Source: Bradysia coprophila (Eukaryota > Arthropoda > Insecta > Diptera > Sciaridae). From it: DNA of 64,000 nucleotides. This document shows positions 1 to 11,516 of the stretch, one piece after another. The notes beneath the pieces are model-generated. The model did not search any database and was not told the DNA's origin. It saw only the letters and a list, made by a program, of their open reading frames with translations. Made by a program: the position numbers and the translations under genes. Location of the stretch: positions 8,910,725-8,974,724 of the forward strand of contig NC_050737.1 in assembly GCF_014529535.1 (NCBI RefSeq). Reading direction: 5' to 3'. Each line of letters begins with the position of its first letter. Position 1 is the stretch's first letter.

Positions 1-1983
1 CCTAGAGTCTCAGATTTACAACGATACCAAATATGCCATACTTTATCCTGTACAAGAAATATTGATGAAAAAGTTTTGCATTGAGGTCGCTCTACTCGCG
101 AATCTAGAGCTATCTAGAGTAATTATCTATTTTTAAGAAAAACAAGCAAACATTTTAATCGAAATATGACTTTAAATGTTTGATAGATATAAGAAAGACA
201 TTTATTTGTAATGTCGTCTTGAAAATAAGTAATTCCAAACAGAGAATTCTTTCAAGACGAATCTACACATGGCTAAATTGTCGCCTATATTAGGGCACAA
301 AATTATTATTATTTAGACGATAATTTTAGGCACGAAAAATTGAAATGTTTGTGGTGATGTAACCTAAAACCAAGAAAACTCAAAATATGTGTAAATTTTC
401 ATGAAATATTGAGTTTTGATTCTCCGTACAAAACCCACTAATCAATTTCGAAACCGTATCTGAATGGTCTGTAACTTTGAAGGTAAACGGTCTTACAGCC
501 CATGAAGTGTTTGAACAAACTGATATATGCAAAGATAGAAAATCCTGAATAAACCTAGCCGATGGTATACCGAATATGAAAACCTTCCACTCAAATCAGA
601 AAACAAACACGTTCTAACGTTCCGCCATTGATGGACGGCCTCGGATTAGTTACATCTATGTAAGTGAAAGAAAGGGTACAAACTAAAGGACAACATTCTC
701 GAATAATCTCTACAACATGATCTCGATGCGAATTGAATCATTAGCTTGTAAAACGAAAAACTTTTCTCGCTTTGCCTGTTATCCATATAAACAACAAAAT
801 AACTTCCTGCGATATTGTGACAAACTGTACACCGGTCATATCCCTCAGTTAGTAAGTGTGTATATATATCAATGAATGTAACACTAATCCGTAATATATG
901 TAGTCTTTAAGTATCTTATTGTTGTGAACGATATTTTACACACAAAAGACAGCAGCAACAACAACAACGCACAACGGAAGAAGAAGAAGAAGAAAAAAAA
1001 AACAAAGTGTAAACCATTTGAGATTAAGATGGTTAATAAAATAAAATTAAATGAAAAACGTTCACGGAGTATGGTTACCGCTTTTACAATGCCGTTTTCT
1101 TATGAATTCAAGCATTCAAACAGCCGAGAACCACAACAGACTTGACTGACTGGCAAAATGGGACAGAACAAACAAAACTATAAAAACTTTTTCATGCTGA
1201 AATCAGCTAACGTTCGGTATATATTTACTTTAACCTCTTGACGGAGAAGCTTTTACTTTTCAGCTTTAATATATGTGTTTTTGTTTGAAATTTACCCTCG
1301 TTTTTGCAGTTTAATTTTCTATATTTTCCTTTTTATTTCATCTCGAGTGTATTATTGTTTTACACAGATATTTATATATCAAAGAGAGAGCGAGTAGAAA
1401 ATGAAGAATGAAAAAGTCCTTAATTCACATTGAGCTGGGGCTGTCCCTTCCACACCACTTATCCGTGTTAACCTTCTTTTGTCTAGTTTATTAAGTCATC
1501 TCGTGCAAAGGATGGAAAAGATTGAGTGTGGTTTAATGAATGTTATTTTGGTTTTCTGAAGAACAATGGATTAAAAGTTTTCGAAATTTATTTACGGTGG
1601 ACAGAGTGGAAGGATATTTTTTTTTAAAGGAGAGAGATTTTTCATATACGTGTGTGTACGAGCTGATATAAGGGAGATGCTTTCTATCACTCACTTTCGT
1701 TCCTTTTGTTAGTGTTAACGTATGATTGATGATACCGTCAGTAATCGTGTTATTGCAACAATGTTTGTTGTGCAAATAAACTGTATCGGATTGTAATCTC
1801 GGATGTTTTTTTAATATTTTCTTATCGATATGGACTAAATTGAACAAATTATTCACTACATTGTCTGTGCCAGAGATGGCATGGTGGCTCTATTAACGCA
1901 ATTTATCGGTGCCGATTATCATCAACCAGCGCCACCATGTCACCTCAATAACTCTCACAACAAAAATTCGTTTCTACGCTAAT
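1..1983. other. Intergenic, no gene seen
   Basis: AT-rich sequence downstream of the SLC5 gene's stop codon. It holds a CAA/GAA microsatellite (about 950-1002) followed by a poly-A tract, which creates a lysine-rich open frame that I do not believe is coding. A TTTATT at about 1588 would read AATAAA on the minus strand and is a weak candidate distal poly(A) signal for the SLC5 gene. No exon, RNA gene or clear repeat was recognised. Confidence 0.6.
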
Positions 1984-4616
1984 CTACGTCTGAACGTTTT
2001 TCAACTCAAATGTGTGTGTCACACAACTCCTTCTGTCCACTTCTTTGAACGTTACAAATTTCCGCACAAACGGTGAAAACAGCATCGGATTGACATCCTC
2101 TTCGGTCTTCTCTTTCCAAATCAAACTGGTCACACTGCCGACGATTATTGTAATAACACCGCCGAAGAGTGTATAGAATAGGTATGACATGTGATGAATG
2201 CGGAACGTACTGCGATTAGGATGTGATATTCGTGCTAGCATTATTGTAATCGCTATTGATTCAAATCATTCAAATCTACCTTTCTTCTTCGTCGACTAGT
2301 AGAGTTGAATTTGTCGGCTCAACGACATTCGTAAATGAGTAATTGCATCCGTCCGTCGATAACGGCTTTCGGGTAAATTTTAAAGCTCCTGTGGCTATGT
2401 CGTGTTGTGCATAGATTAACATCAAAATCATTGCGAGCAACGAAACTATTCCACCGGTTAGCGCTCCCTGTTGACAGAAATATTTTTTTTTAATCATTGA
2501 CTTCTCTAATGTGTGTGTACACACCCTTCTCTTCACCCACGGACACAATATTCCCACTGTGAACAAACCGAATAGAGGTCCTGCCGCCATACTGCTCAGG
2601 GTAACCGTTAACTGTAACACTGTTCCCAGATACTCTACGACAAATACGAGAGTAACCGAAATGATTCCGATAATGAGGACAGTGCCTCGCATTATGTAGC
2701 CCGTCCGCTTTTCACTCAATGGGCTTTTCACAAATGGTTTACAGAAATCTTCCAGTACGACAGCAGCCATTGAATTTAAACATGTTGACAGAGTACTCAA
2801 TGCTGCGCTGAATATTCCAGCAATAAACAAGCCAGGCATTCCTGGATAGTCACCAAGTACGTTCATCATCAGCAATGGAAGAAGTTGGTCTGGTGCGCTG
2901 ATCAACTGAAAGGAAATATTTTGACGAATTTGATGCGTAACAAAAAAGGGAATATTCAACACAAACTTTGGTTTTGAGCGGGTCACATCCAGCATACCAC
3001 GCATAGATGAGTAATCCATTGTAAGAACAGATTATAATGAACGCGGATATTAGGATCATGAATATGATCAACGCCTTGTTCGCATCTTTTAGTGAAGGTA
3101 AGGCCACGTATCGTTGAAGCATTGACTGGCTCATGCTGCAAGTGTATACGTAGAGCGGTATTCCGCCAATGAGGAGCGACAGAACAGAATGTCTCTCAGT
3201 TAGATCCGAAGTCAATCTAAACAATTTGCGAATTATTTCCGTTGACAGCTTCAAACAAAATCTTACTCCGGAAAATTGAGTCGTCCACCATCCCAGTTCC
3301 GATCCCAAATCGTTTGTAATCCGGTAATGTCGATAGTTCCTTTGATGCTTATCACAATCATAGACAGAAGCATCAGTATCATCTGCACACAATCGGTCCA
3401 AACCACGGCCTTAATGCCTCCCTTTCAAGTCGGATGAAAAATGTTTCTTATGACGATTAAGGAAAGAATTTGAATCTCTTTCACTTACCACCAGTGTATA
3501 AAATATGCATACCAAACATACAAACGGAGTGACGGCATGGATATTTACACCAGTTACTAACAAAAAATTAAATTGTGGATTTCAATTGTGTCAGATTGAT
3601 GGACTGTCCATAAAAACCAATTTACATTCTTTTTGAATCCTGATATCTCCCGTGTAAATAACCGCGAATGGACTCATCACCATCGGTAAAAACAGAATCT
3701 ATCGCTATACAAGAACATAACCAATAATGTTATTCGACAGACCATTCAACAGGTCAACTATTATCTTTGTAAACAAGAACAGACAACAGCAAAACAAACA
3801 AAAAAAAAATGGCAAAACGCAATTATGGACAGCCACAAAACAATTTTTGATGTATACCTTGGTTAAATGCTAACGCAGGCACATAGATCACAACAGGTAG
3901 GTAGGATATCTGAGATTGAAACATGTAAATTATGAATGTTTCCAATTTTCAATCGTTGGCTCACGGACTCACCGTTGAAATGGTATACATTACAGAGCCA
4001 AACATTCGCAGCCGTTTATCGAATCTCATTTCAAGATACTGAAAATATTCGTTTGTACATTACTAATTAGTGGTCGGGTTGAATAAATTTGTTGGATTCA
4101 TTCTGTTGGAAATGAAATAGTTCTTGAGCTTACTTCATATGTTGACGTCAGCTGTAAGTTATAGAAGACGGGCAGGAAAATGAATCGAATTATTATTCCG
4201 GATACGGCCAAACTGATAATAACGTAAATGTAATTTGTTCCATACAAATAGATCTCGGTAGCCGTTCCTAATAAGAAGATTCCCGATATCCAGCTACCAA
4301 AGTGTTGAAGATAATAAATGATTGATCTAACTTAGGGTAATAAAGATGACAATTTTGTATACCTTGCCACCAGCGAAACAGCCACTGGAAATACCGACAT
4401 TCGCTTTCCTCCCATCAAATATTCATTCGCAACTTCAGATTCATGAGCAGTGTCTGCCGATTTCTTTTTCGAATTTCGTTGAACAAAACCGAAATAGATT
4501 CCAATCATGGCAGATCCGGCCAACATCAGCAGAAAAACCGCATAGTCCGACCAGTCGAAATGTAGCAGTGATTTGTTCAATTCACCAACATTAACGTTTT
4601 CGCTTGAAACCGACAT
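1984..4616 (-). CDS. SLC5-family sodium-coupled solute transporter (SMCT/SMVT-like), 10 exons
   Basis: Predicted 599-aa plasma-membrane symporter of the sodium:solute symporter family. Exons in transcription order: 4616-4363, 4293-4134, 4038-3973, 3909-3858, 3556-3489, 3421-3267, 3216-2967, 2905-2525, 2467-2280, 2209-1984. All nine introns are GT-AG, 50-301 bp, and every phase closes. Family signatures: N-terminal membrane segment from about residue 24; EYLMGGKRMSVFPVAVSLVA (65-84); GTATEIYLYGT in exon 2; PALAFNQ-VTGVNIHAVTPF across exons 4-5; GGIKAVVWTD at the start of exon 6; CDPLKTK-LISAPDQLLPLL across exons 7-8; FSAALSTLSTCLNSMAA (367-383), the segment that contributes the second sodium site in this family. 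Length matches insect SMCT/SMVT proteins. The start is the ATG at 4616; the upstream in-frame TTG is not used. Intron 8 (57 bp) is in frame and stop-free, so its retention would add 19 residues. The substrate (monocarboxylate, biotin/pantothenate or other) cannot be told from sequence. A decayed tandem copy lies upstream. Confidence 0.93.
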
Positions 4617-5210
4617 TTCCACAAACAAAACCTGTGTGTTGTTACTCTAGTGTTTGACGAACAACTGCACCGAATTCGTTTAAAAATACGCTGTTCAGAT
4701 ATTAAATGTGTCCGGAAGACTGCGTACTGTAAAACGCAATTGAAAGAACTGGTTATTAACTATCAAATTATGTTGAAATTTAACGTCTGATTTTTGAAAA
4801 CACATAAACGACTTAGTGGAGAAGACGAGTGACATCACTTAGAATCATAAAACTATTCAAGAACAATCAAAAAAAAATTTGATGAGTTCCAATAAAATAT
4901 AACAATTTCGGATTCTGGTTTTTGTTATCGATATACTGAGATTACGTTTGTTTACGTTCGTGTAACTTGTTTGCTACATATAGGTTATTGTCACTTTAGA
5001 GAAGAAAATTCCATTATATCGTTTTAATGATGCGAACACATCCACTATGGTATTATGGCTATTGAACTCAAATTTTTGTCAAACTTGTAGTTACTCGGTT
5101 TATTACGAGACAGTGAGCATTAGAAACTCTTCCTTCTGAATTAGAGCACGGTGACATTTCAGAGCAGTGCGTATTACCCTCTCTTCATTATTTTCCCTTG
5201 CTTAAGATGT
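4617..5210. other. Upstream region of the SLC5 gene
   Basis: Probable 5' UTR and promoter of the minus-strand SLC5 gene. A minus-strand CAGTTGT (4662-4668) with a T-rich, TATA-like TTTTTAAA about 15 bases upstream of it could be an initiator, but the spacing is not convincing. Nothing else was recognised. Confidence 0.3.
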
Positions 5211-5492
5211 AGTTAATGTCAACCAAATTTGTGTCTAAATTTGCTTCAGCTGTTTTTGTACCAGCCGGTCAACTCACACCAGCACACTACTTCAGGGAAT
5301 GTGACTCAATTTTAAACATATTTCTGACTCAAACAGGTCACTTATTCAGGTCATGCAAGTTTCATAGTCACACTACATACGCGGTAGCGATAAATACGTA
5401 TATAAGCAGTGCGATTGCATGCGTGGACCAGCTGGTAAAACGCATACATTTGGTGAAAAAGAAAATTAAGAAAGTCAAACATGTTTGACATG
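5211..5492. repeat. MITE family M, copy 1
   Basis: Non-autonomous repeat with imperfect inverted ends: AGTTAATGTCAACCAAATTT at the left and a right end containing TGTTTGACATGAC. The left 75 bases match, in reverse orientation, the right end of the element at 38041-38201, including the run TTGTGTCTaaaTTTgcTTCAGCTG and a downstream ACCAGC-GGTcaACTCA. The open frame inside (5216-5488) is a by-product of the repeat. Related fragments appear at about 41565-41690 and 57240-57380. Confidence 0.6.
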
Positions 5493-6344
5493 ACAAGACA
5501 ATTCGATGCTCATTAAGCATTGATGAGCATTTTAGTTATAATTACACTGCATGACCGTGTAATTATGAATATAGAAAATGTGAAGTAGAATACATTTGCA
5601 TTGTACTTTACCATCGTTAAATGTCGATCGTAAAGGTTCAATTTTTACCAATTTGTTGCTACATCTGAGGTTATAACGTTATTATGACACTTGTCTGACT
5701 ATGACTATTGGCAATATATAAGTTCACTACATATTAAGGGCACGTGCCGTGGTAACTTGTTTTCTAATTTTTTTTATGACTTACGCAGCAAAGTTTGCCG
5801 AATCAACAGACATTCGGGACTTGTTGGTGTGCTTAGAGCTTAAGTGTTTGTGCTGTGTGAAATCTGCGAAGTAGTGGAAACATACCTCCTCAGACATCAA
5901 TCGTTATTGTTTTCGATGTTTTTAAAAATGATTAACATTACCGATAAAATTTGATAAAAAAAAGTAAGAAGAGACGTTGATGTTGTTTATTCTCATAAAA
6001 TGTTGAATTAGCCTAAATTGACTTTGCAACAAAATAATCGTTTTGGTGGCTTAAATTTGAGTTTTTGTAATATTGTTGGGAAAACTGGAGTTTTTTTTCG
6101 TCACTAGAGCATTTTAGAATATTATGGAACATTATATTGCCTTTCAGACACACTAACACACTAAACACATTAAATAAAAATTATCAGTTAAGTAGTAACT
6201 TAATAGAAATTAATTAACAGAGCTTATTAATTTGCGAATCAATTATATTTAATTATATTCAATTAGATTTAAATATTTTATATAGTTTATTTTCTTACTT
6301 TTTAATTATTAATACTTTGGTGTAAACAACGTTAAGACTGAAAC
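5493..6344. other. Intergenic, no gene seen
   Basis: Very AT-rich between 6120 and 6340. No open frame, repeat or RNA gene was recognised. The region leads into the short open frame at 6345. Confidence 0.5.
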
Positions 6345-6518
6345 ATGACTGACACCGCTTCAGGCGAAGGTTCTGTATTTATGCAAAATCTTAACATAGG
6401 AAAGATAGACAATCATAAAGATGTCAAGTCGTCCTATAATCGCCCGTGGTGGATTGGTGGATTAGTGGTCCTATCCGCCTTTTGTGGATTTATTAATATG
6501 TCATCCACCGAAGCGTAA
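6345..6518 (+). CDS. Short ORF, 57 aa, one predicted membrane segment (unrecognised)
   Basis: The ATG at 6345 has a good insect context (GAAACATG), and the frame runs to TAA at 6516-6518. The protein has a polar N-terminal half (about residues 1-33) followed by YNRPWWIGGLVVLSAFCGFI (31-50), a plausible single transmembrane helix preceded by two tryptophans. Composition is more protein-like, and the DNA less AT-rich, than its surroundings. A GT at 6515 (GAAGC|GTAACA) could instead be a splice donor, making this the first exon of a longer gene, but I found no continuation. It could also be a fragment of a retro-copied or decayed gene. I do not recognise the family. Confidence 0.35.
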   Translation: MTDTASGEGSVFMQNLNIGKIDNHKDVKSSYNRPWWIGGLVVLSAFCGFINMSSTEA

Positions 6519-6853
6519 CAGTCTTCGTTTCGTATTCTTTGTGAAAGTCAATCCCTTATTTCCTTTTTTCAATAAGTTGCATCTGCTGTGTCCCGTTGAG
6601 CTTGCATGTTAACATCTTATGTGTCAGGACAGACTGCAACGGTCGAAGTTTAGAATTCGTTCTAATTTGAAATACTATCCTGACGTCCGGTCGACCGAGG
6701 TCAAAATTTGACTCTGCCTGAAACTTCAGGTTAGATTTTTATTTTTGAAGAGACCTGACCACCAAAATTTCTGTATACTGTTCCCCTGAAATTTTCATCA
6801 AAATTTTCAAATATACTTGTCAGGTTTCAGGTCAGGTGAGTCGAGGAGTTGAA
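6519..6853. other. Intergenic spacer between ORF and SLC5 pseudogene
   Basis: Short direct and inverted motifs built on CAGGTCAG / CTGACC occur at about 6735-6840. No gene was recognised. Confidence 0.4.
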
Positions 6854-9291
6854 CTAACTTTTATTGTTAAAAACTGCCCGAATCTCAGAAACTATCGGAT
6901 CGAATGTATGAGTCACGCAACTCCTTTTATTGGCTTCTTTAAACATTGAACATTTTCTCACGAACGATGAAAACAGCATCGGATTCAAATCCTTTTCGAA
7001 TTGCTCTTTACCAATCAAATAGGTTATACTGCCGACGATGATTGCAATAACTCCACCAAAACTTTGATAGAATAAATAGGACATGTGATGAATTCGGAAC
7101 GTGCTGTTGGGATTTAGGGATTCGAGTTTCTATTATTCAAAATCGACAGTTCAAATTTACCCTCCTTCGTTGTATTTCAGTGTCGAATTTGTCGCCTCCG
7201 CAACGGTTGTGAATGCATAGCTGCATTCTTCAATACTTAATTGGTTTACTGTGAACTTCAACTCTCATGCAGCAATGTCAAGCTGGGCATACACTAAAAT
7301 CCAGACCATTGTATATCATGCCGATATTATCCCCGTAAATGCACCCTGTTGATTGAAAAACGATGTTTTACCTGATGTGTAAATGGAACGAAAAACAAAG
7401 TGCTTTTCTCGTCTCTTCATCCAAAAAGGCACAGTAATCCCATTTTGAACAAAATCGGACCACCTACAATGATGACTAAACTGAAAGCATATTGCAAAAC
7501 CTAAACATTCAACGGCGAAACCAAGAGCCACAGAAATGACTCCAATCACAAGGACAGTGCTTCTCATTAAATAACTTGAATTGTTTCGTTCAGCGACTTT
7601 CTGGCGAGTGGTTTATAAAAATATTCCAAAATGAAAATGGCAGCCATGGAATTTAGGGATATCGATAGGATGCTTAGAGCTGCACTGAATATGCAAGTAA
7701 TGAACAGTCCAGACATTCCTCCCAGTATGCTAATCAACAGTAATGGAAGTAATTGATCCGACGTTATGATAAAATAAAATGATGAAATATTTCGAATAAC
7801 TTGCAACGACTGAAATAACAAACTGAGCCACATCCAGCATACCAAGCATTTAATTAACGAATAATCCGAACTGAATGAATATCGATGAAGATTGAAGTCG
7901 CCATTCTTCGTAGCTGCTAAAGAGATGTGTCTTTGCTGAATTTCTTGACCTTAAAAAGTTCTCCAATGAGGAATGACTAAACGGACGACCTCTCAATTAA
8001 ATCCGAAGTCAATAATTTTTTTTACAAGAAAATTTGGCCAGTGGATCTAATTCAGGTAAGTTTTCTTACCCCAGATACGACACCACAACAGTTTGTAATC
8101 CGGAAACATCAATCGTCATCAATTCGATGATTATCACAATCGTAGACATGAGCATCAAAATCAATTGTACACAATCCAGTCCAAACAACGGCCTTAATGC
8201 CACCCTTTCAAGTAAATTGAAAATTATCCTCATGAACGTTGTGCATAGTCGTATTGTTGTCACTTACCACCAGAGTATAAAATATGCACACCACACATAC
8301 GAAGAGAATCACGACAGGAATATTTATGCCATTTATACTGACAATGGACTTTTTTTTTAAAGATTTTGGCTAACATGTAAACTTGATAGGCTGTGCTGTG
8401 CTGTCCATAAATCTGCATTCTATGTGGACGATGATAGGTTATTTTTTACATCTTGTCGTTATGTCTCCCACACAAGAAATAAAATCTCAACAAAAAGAAA
8501 AACAAACCGATTTAAGGGTAACAGAATCCAAATGCTTTAAAATTTATTATTGAATTACTGATATACAGCACAGCAACACGAATAAACGAGTAAAATAACC
8601 GACATAAAATAGTGCGTCATTTTGAAAATGCATCTCTAATTTGAACGATGACCAACAACAGGTTAAACGCGTTTACTCGATAAAAAAGTGTATCGTCAGC
8701 AAATAGAAATTGTTCGACAGCTAATTTATAGACAGCCTCAAGTTGTTTTTTAAGTACCTTGATTAAATGCTAATGCAGGCACGTATATCACAACAAGCAG
8801 GTAAACTGTCTAAAATTGTGAACAGTGTTTGTTTTTTTTGAATATTTTTGCATCTCTCTGTCGTCATAACACCTATATTAGATTCACCGCTGCAATAGTT
8901 TGTCTAATCTCATTTGTAGATCAATAACGTGTTTTTCGTAAATAGTCAGGTAAATAGGGAAATTAGATCACTGTGGACGTGGTGGACATGATGACGTCTA
9001 AAGTTATTACATTTTTAACAGGAAGCTGTGCATGAAAAACTGCTAACACAGAGGAATAAATTTGTTTATTTCATCGTGTGTGTTACAGACACTGTAACGG
9101 TGGATGAAAGTATTTTTGTCGGAAGCTTACTTCATACGTTGATGTCAGCTGTAAGTTTAGAAGACGGACAGGAAAATATATTGAATTAATACTCTGTATA
9201 TGACCATACTGACAATGATGAAAACATATGCTGTTCCGTACAAATAAATTTCGGTAGGAAGGTAATTCGAGATATCCAACTGAACGAAATG

Positions 9292-9747
9292 TTTTACAGT
9301 CGGCGACTCTGAAATAACTAACGTGTTTCGTTTCAGCTGGTCCGCTAATTCAGTCTTTAACATCTAAGAACCAGCCACTGACGAGATTTTTAAATTAATC
9401 ACATTCCACATACAGCGTTGCGTTAATTTCAATTTTGCACATATATATTTGTTCCTTGTGTTATTTAATGTACGAAATTAATTCAACGAAACCAGTCCAC
9501 TGGTTGTCAAAAATATGTAGAAGCCATAGAAGTCTGCAAACTAGAAGAGTAAAGTCATCTGTTCATACCTCTACTTTTTCAATTCTTTTCTTCTTTCAGT
9601 GGCTGGTTCTTAGATGTTAAATACGATACAAACTTAAGTTTTTCTGCGTTTTTAAACGGTTTTACCACTACCCCGGGAGTGCGTGTAACTCTTTCAACCG
9701 TATAAAGAAGTGTAAGCAATTTTAAAGTCGCCGACAGTATTGTAAAA
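9292..9747. repeat. Fold-back MITE inserted in intron 1 of the pseudogene
   Basis: The outer ends are inverted: TTTTACAGTCGGCGACT at 9292-9308 against AGTCGCCGACAGTATTGTAAAA at 9726-9747. A perfect 26-bp inverted pair lies inside (9356-9381 and 9596-9621; core AGAACCAGCCACTGA). Similarity to the intact SLC5 gene stops at the left edge and resumes about 40 bases beyond the right edge, which supports insertion after duplication. AGTCGCCGACTGTAA also occurs at about 31847, so the termini belong to a repeated family. Confidence 0.7.
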
Positions 9748-9899
9748 AAATAAAATTTTTGGCGAACGTCTTGATCTATAAAGTTCTTTTTGTACCTTAA
9801 CCTTGACACTAGTGACACTTGGTATTACTGACAATTGTCTTCGACCCATCTAATATTTTCGCGAGGCTTAATCGACTCATGGATATCAGTGCGAGATGA

Positions 9900-9992
9900 T
9901 TAGATTACAAATTAAAAATTTGACAGTACACGTAAAGGAAATAAATTCGAATTAAGTTCCCAAGTATAGGGGTACCATACATTTTCTTAATG
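9900..9992 (+). repeat. Tandem duplication inside pseudogene exon 1, left unit
   Basis: This 93-bp unit is nearly identical to 10077-10169, with four or five differences over the unit. An 84-bp spacer separates them. The pair interrupts similarity to SLC5 exon 1, which resumes at the GAAACCGAAATAG just after the right unit. Confidence 0.75.
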
Positions 9993-10076
9993 ATTGAATC
10001 AAAAAATTATCAAAAAAAAACACTATCCATCGCTGAAATAAATTTTATTTTGCAAAATGGATCAAGACTGAAACAA

Positions 10077-10169
10077 TTAGATAACAAATTAAAAATTTGA
10101 CAGTACACGTAAAGGAAATAAATTTGAATTAAGTTCCCAAGTATTGGCGTACCATACATTTTCTTAATG
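10077..10169 (+). repeat. Tandem duplication inside pseudogene exon 1, right unit
   Basis: Partner of 9900-9992. The shared core begins ACAAATTAAAAATTTGACAG. Pseudogene exon 1 similarity continues directly afterwards to the ancestral start codon. Confidence 0.75.
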
Positions 10170-10308
10170 GAATGAAACCGAAATAGACATAAATGATTGC
10201 AGATACACTAAACAGCAATATTCAGATCAGTCAAAATGTTCAGATTTTTTTCTTTTAATGTCGACATCTCTGGGCAAAAATAAAGATTCCGATATAAGTA
10301 TTCGGTCA

Positions 10309-11516
10309 AATATACTTTTTTTGATACCAACATTGAAATTTAGTCATTTGTGTACCTGTTTTGGACGATTGATTTTAGGCAATTTCGCGGATTGTAGGCC
10401 GAACGAAGTGAGGCTTACAAGCGAAAGTGCCTTAAATCAACCGTCCCAAACAGGTGCACATGTGAGTTTTCATGCAGAGGGCCGGAAACCCGAGAAAATT
10501 CGAAAAATTGCCCTCATTTTCGGCCCCGAAGCATGAAATGATACTTTCGCCCCGCATATGAGGGGCGAAAGTAAAAAAATGCATCCCACGGGGAGAAAGT
10601 ACTTAACGAAGAGCGAACGCAACTGAACGAACAGCGAAAGTGACTGACGTCACAGAAAATGAGAGAAATGAGTCGAGTTGTCAACAAAATCCGCTCATAT
10701 TATGCAGAATACTTTGATCAAAATTGTAAAACACTGTGCGCCAGTGTTCTTATTGAAATTAGCATACAAAGTTGATACTTTTTGTTACTGAATGATTTGT
10801 TAGTTATATCTTAATTTTTGTGTGTGTTATTGTTGTGATGGCTAAATTATTAAATTTTTCATATACCAGGGGGCTGCCGCCCCCTGGACCCCCGCATTTT
10901 CTGGCTAAATGCCTTTTTATTTCAACATTTTGTTGCGATGTTTGCGATACGTATCAATTTTCAATGTTGGTATCAAAAAAAATAGTATGAACGACTCGGG
11001 GCAAAAGTAAAAATATTCAACCTGTGCGATTGAGGCCCTTGCCTTCGGCGCGGGCATCAACTCTCGCACACGGTTGAATTTTTTTACTTTCGCCCCTTGT
11101 CATTCAATGTACTATTTCATGCTTCGGGGCCGAAAATGAGGGCAATTTTTCGAATTTTCTCGGGTTTCCGGCCCTCTGCATGAAAACTCACATGTGCACC
11201 TGTTTGGGACGGTTGATTTAAGGCACTTTCGCTTGTAAGCCTCACTTCGTTCGGCCTACAATCCGCGAAATTGCCTAAAATCAATCGTCCAAAACAGGTA
11301 CACAAATGACTATTTCATGCTTCACGCCGAAAATGAGGGCAATTTTGATTTTCTCCAGTTTTCGGCCCGTTGCATGAAAACGATGAAAACTCACATGTGT
11401 ACCTGCTTTGGACGATTGATTTTAGGTACTCTCGCTTGTAAGCCTCACTGCGTTCGGCCTACAACTCGCGAAATTGCCTAAAACCAATCGTGCAAAACAG
11501 ATAAACAAAATACTAT
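10309..11516. mobile_element. Composite fold-back cluster
   Basis: Interleaved inverted repeats. Module A: 10309-10339 against 10957-10986 (core TTTTTTTGATACCAACATTG). Module B: 10342-10537 against 11113-11310, about 195 bp with no mismatch seen by eye. A third, diverged B copy is at 11311-11516. Internal hairpins: TACTTTCGCCCC / GGGGCGAAAGTA at 10542-10573, and 10998-11029 / 11064-11096. Each B unit is itself a hairpin with about 50-bp arms around a GGCCGAACGAAGTGAGGC tip. The segment near 10870-10905 is C-rich. The open frames in the B units translate identically and are shadows of the repeat, not genes. Class is uncertain; the long, nearly identical arms resemble Foldback-type elements. 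Confidence 0.75.

Larger units (their letters stand above)
6854..10266 (-). pseudogene. Decayed tandem copy of the SLC5 transporter gene
   Basis: Segment-by-segment similarity to the intact gene at 1984-4616, in the same order and orientation. Exon 10 (7103-6854) is intact, with an altered and extended tail. The exon 9 equivalent (about 7352-7170) has two in-frame stops. In the exon 8 equivalent (about 7766-7410), SDQLLPLL and FSAALSILSISLNSMAA survive, but the frame breaks between NETIQ and MRSTVLVIG. Exon 7 is strongly decayed. The exon 6 equivalent (about 8205) has a 1-base insertion after KAVVW. Exon 3 has lost about 30 bp. The exon 2 equivalent (about 9290-9131) keeps TEIYLYGT but has a 1-base deletion after FLSVF. 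Exon 1 lies at 10266-9790, with a start codon at the equivalent position (TCGACAT on the plus strand), and is split by a tandem duplication (9900-10169). A MITE sits in intron 1. Multiple independent lesions make a functional product very unlikely. Confidence 0.88.

Noticed and set aside
924..1145. Lysine-rich 73-codon open frame
   Set aside because: It is produced by CAA/GAA microsatellites and a poly-A run, with no other coding signal.
10258..10536. Open frame of 92 codons (and its identical 62-codon relatives at 11117-11305 and 34837-35025)
   Set aside because: All lie inside fold-back module B. The identical translations reflect recent copying of the repeat, not a conserved protein.
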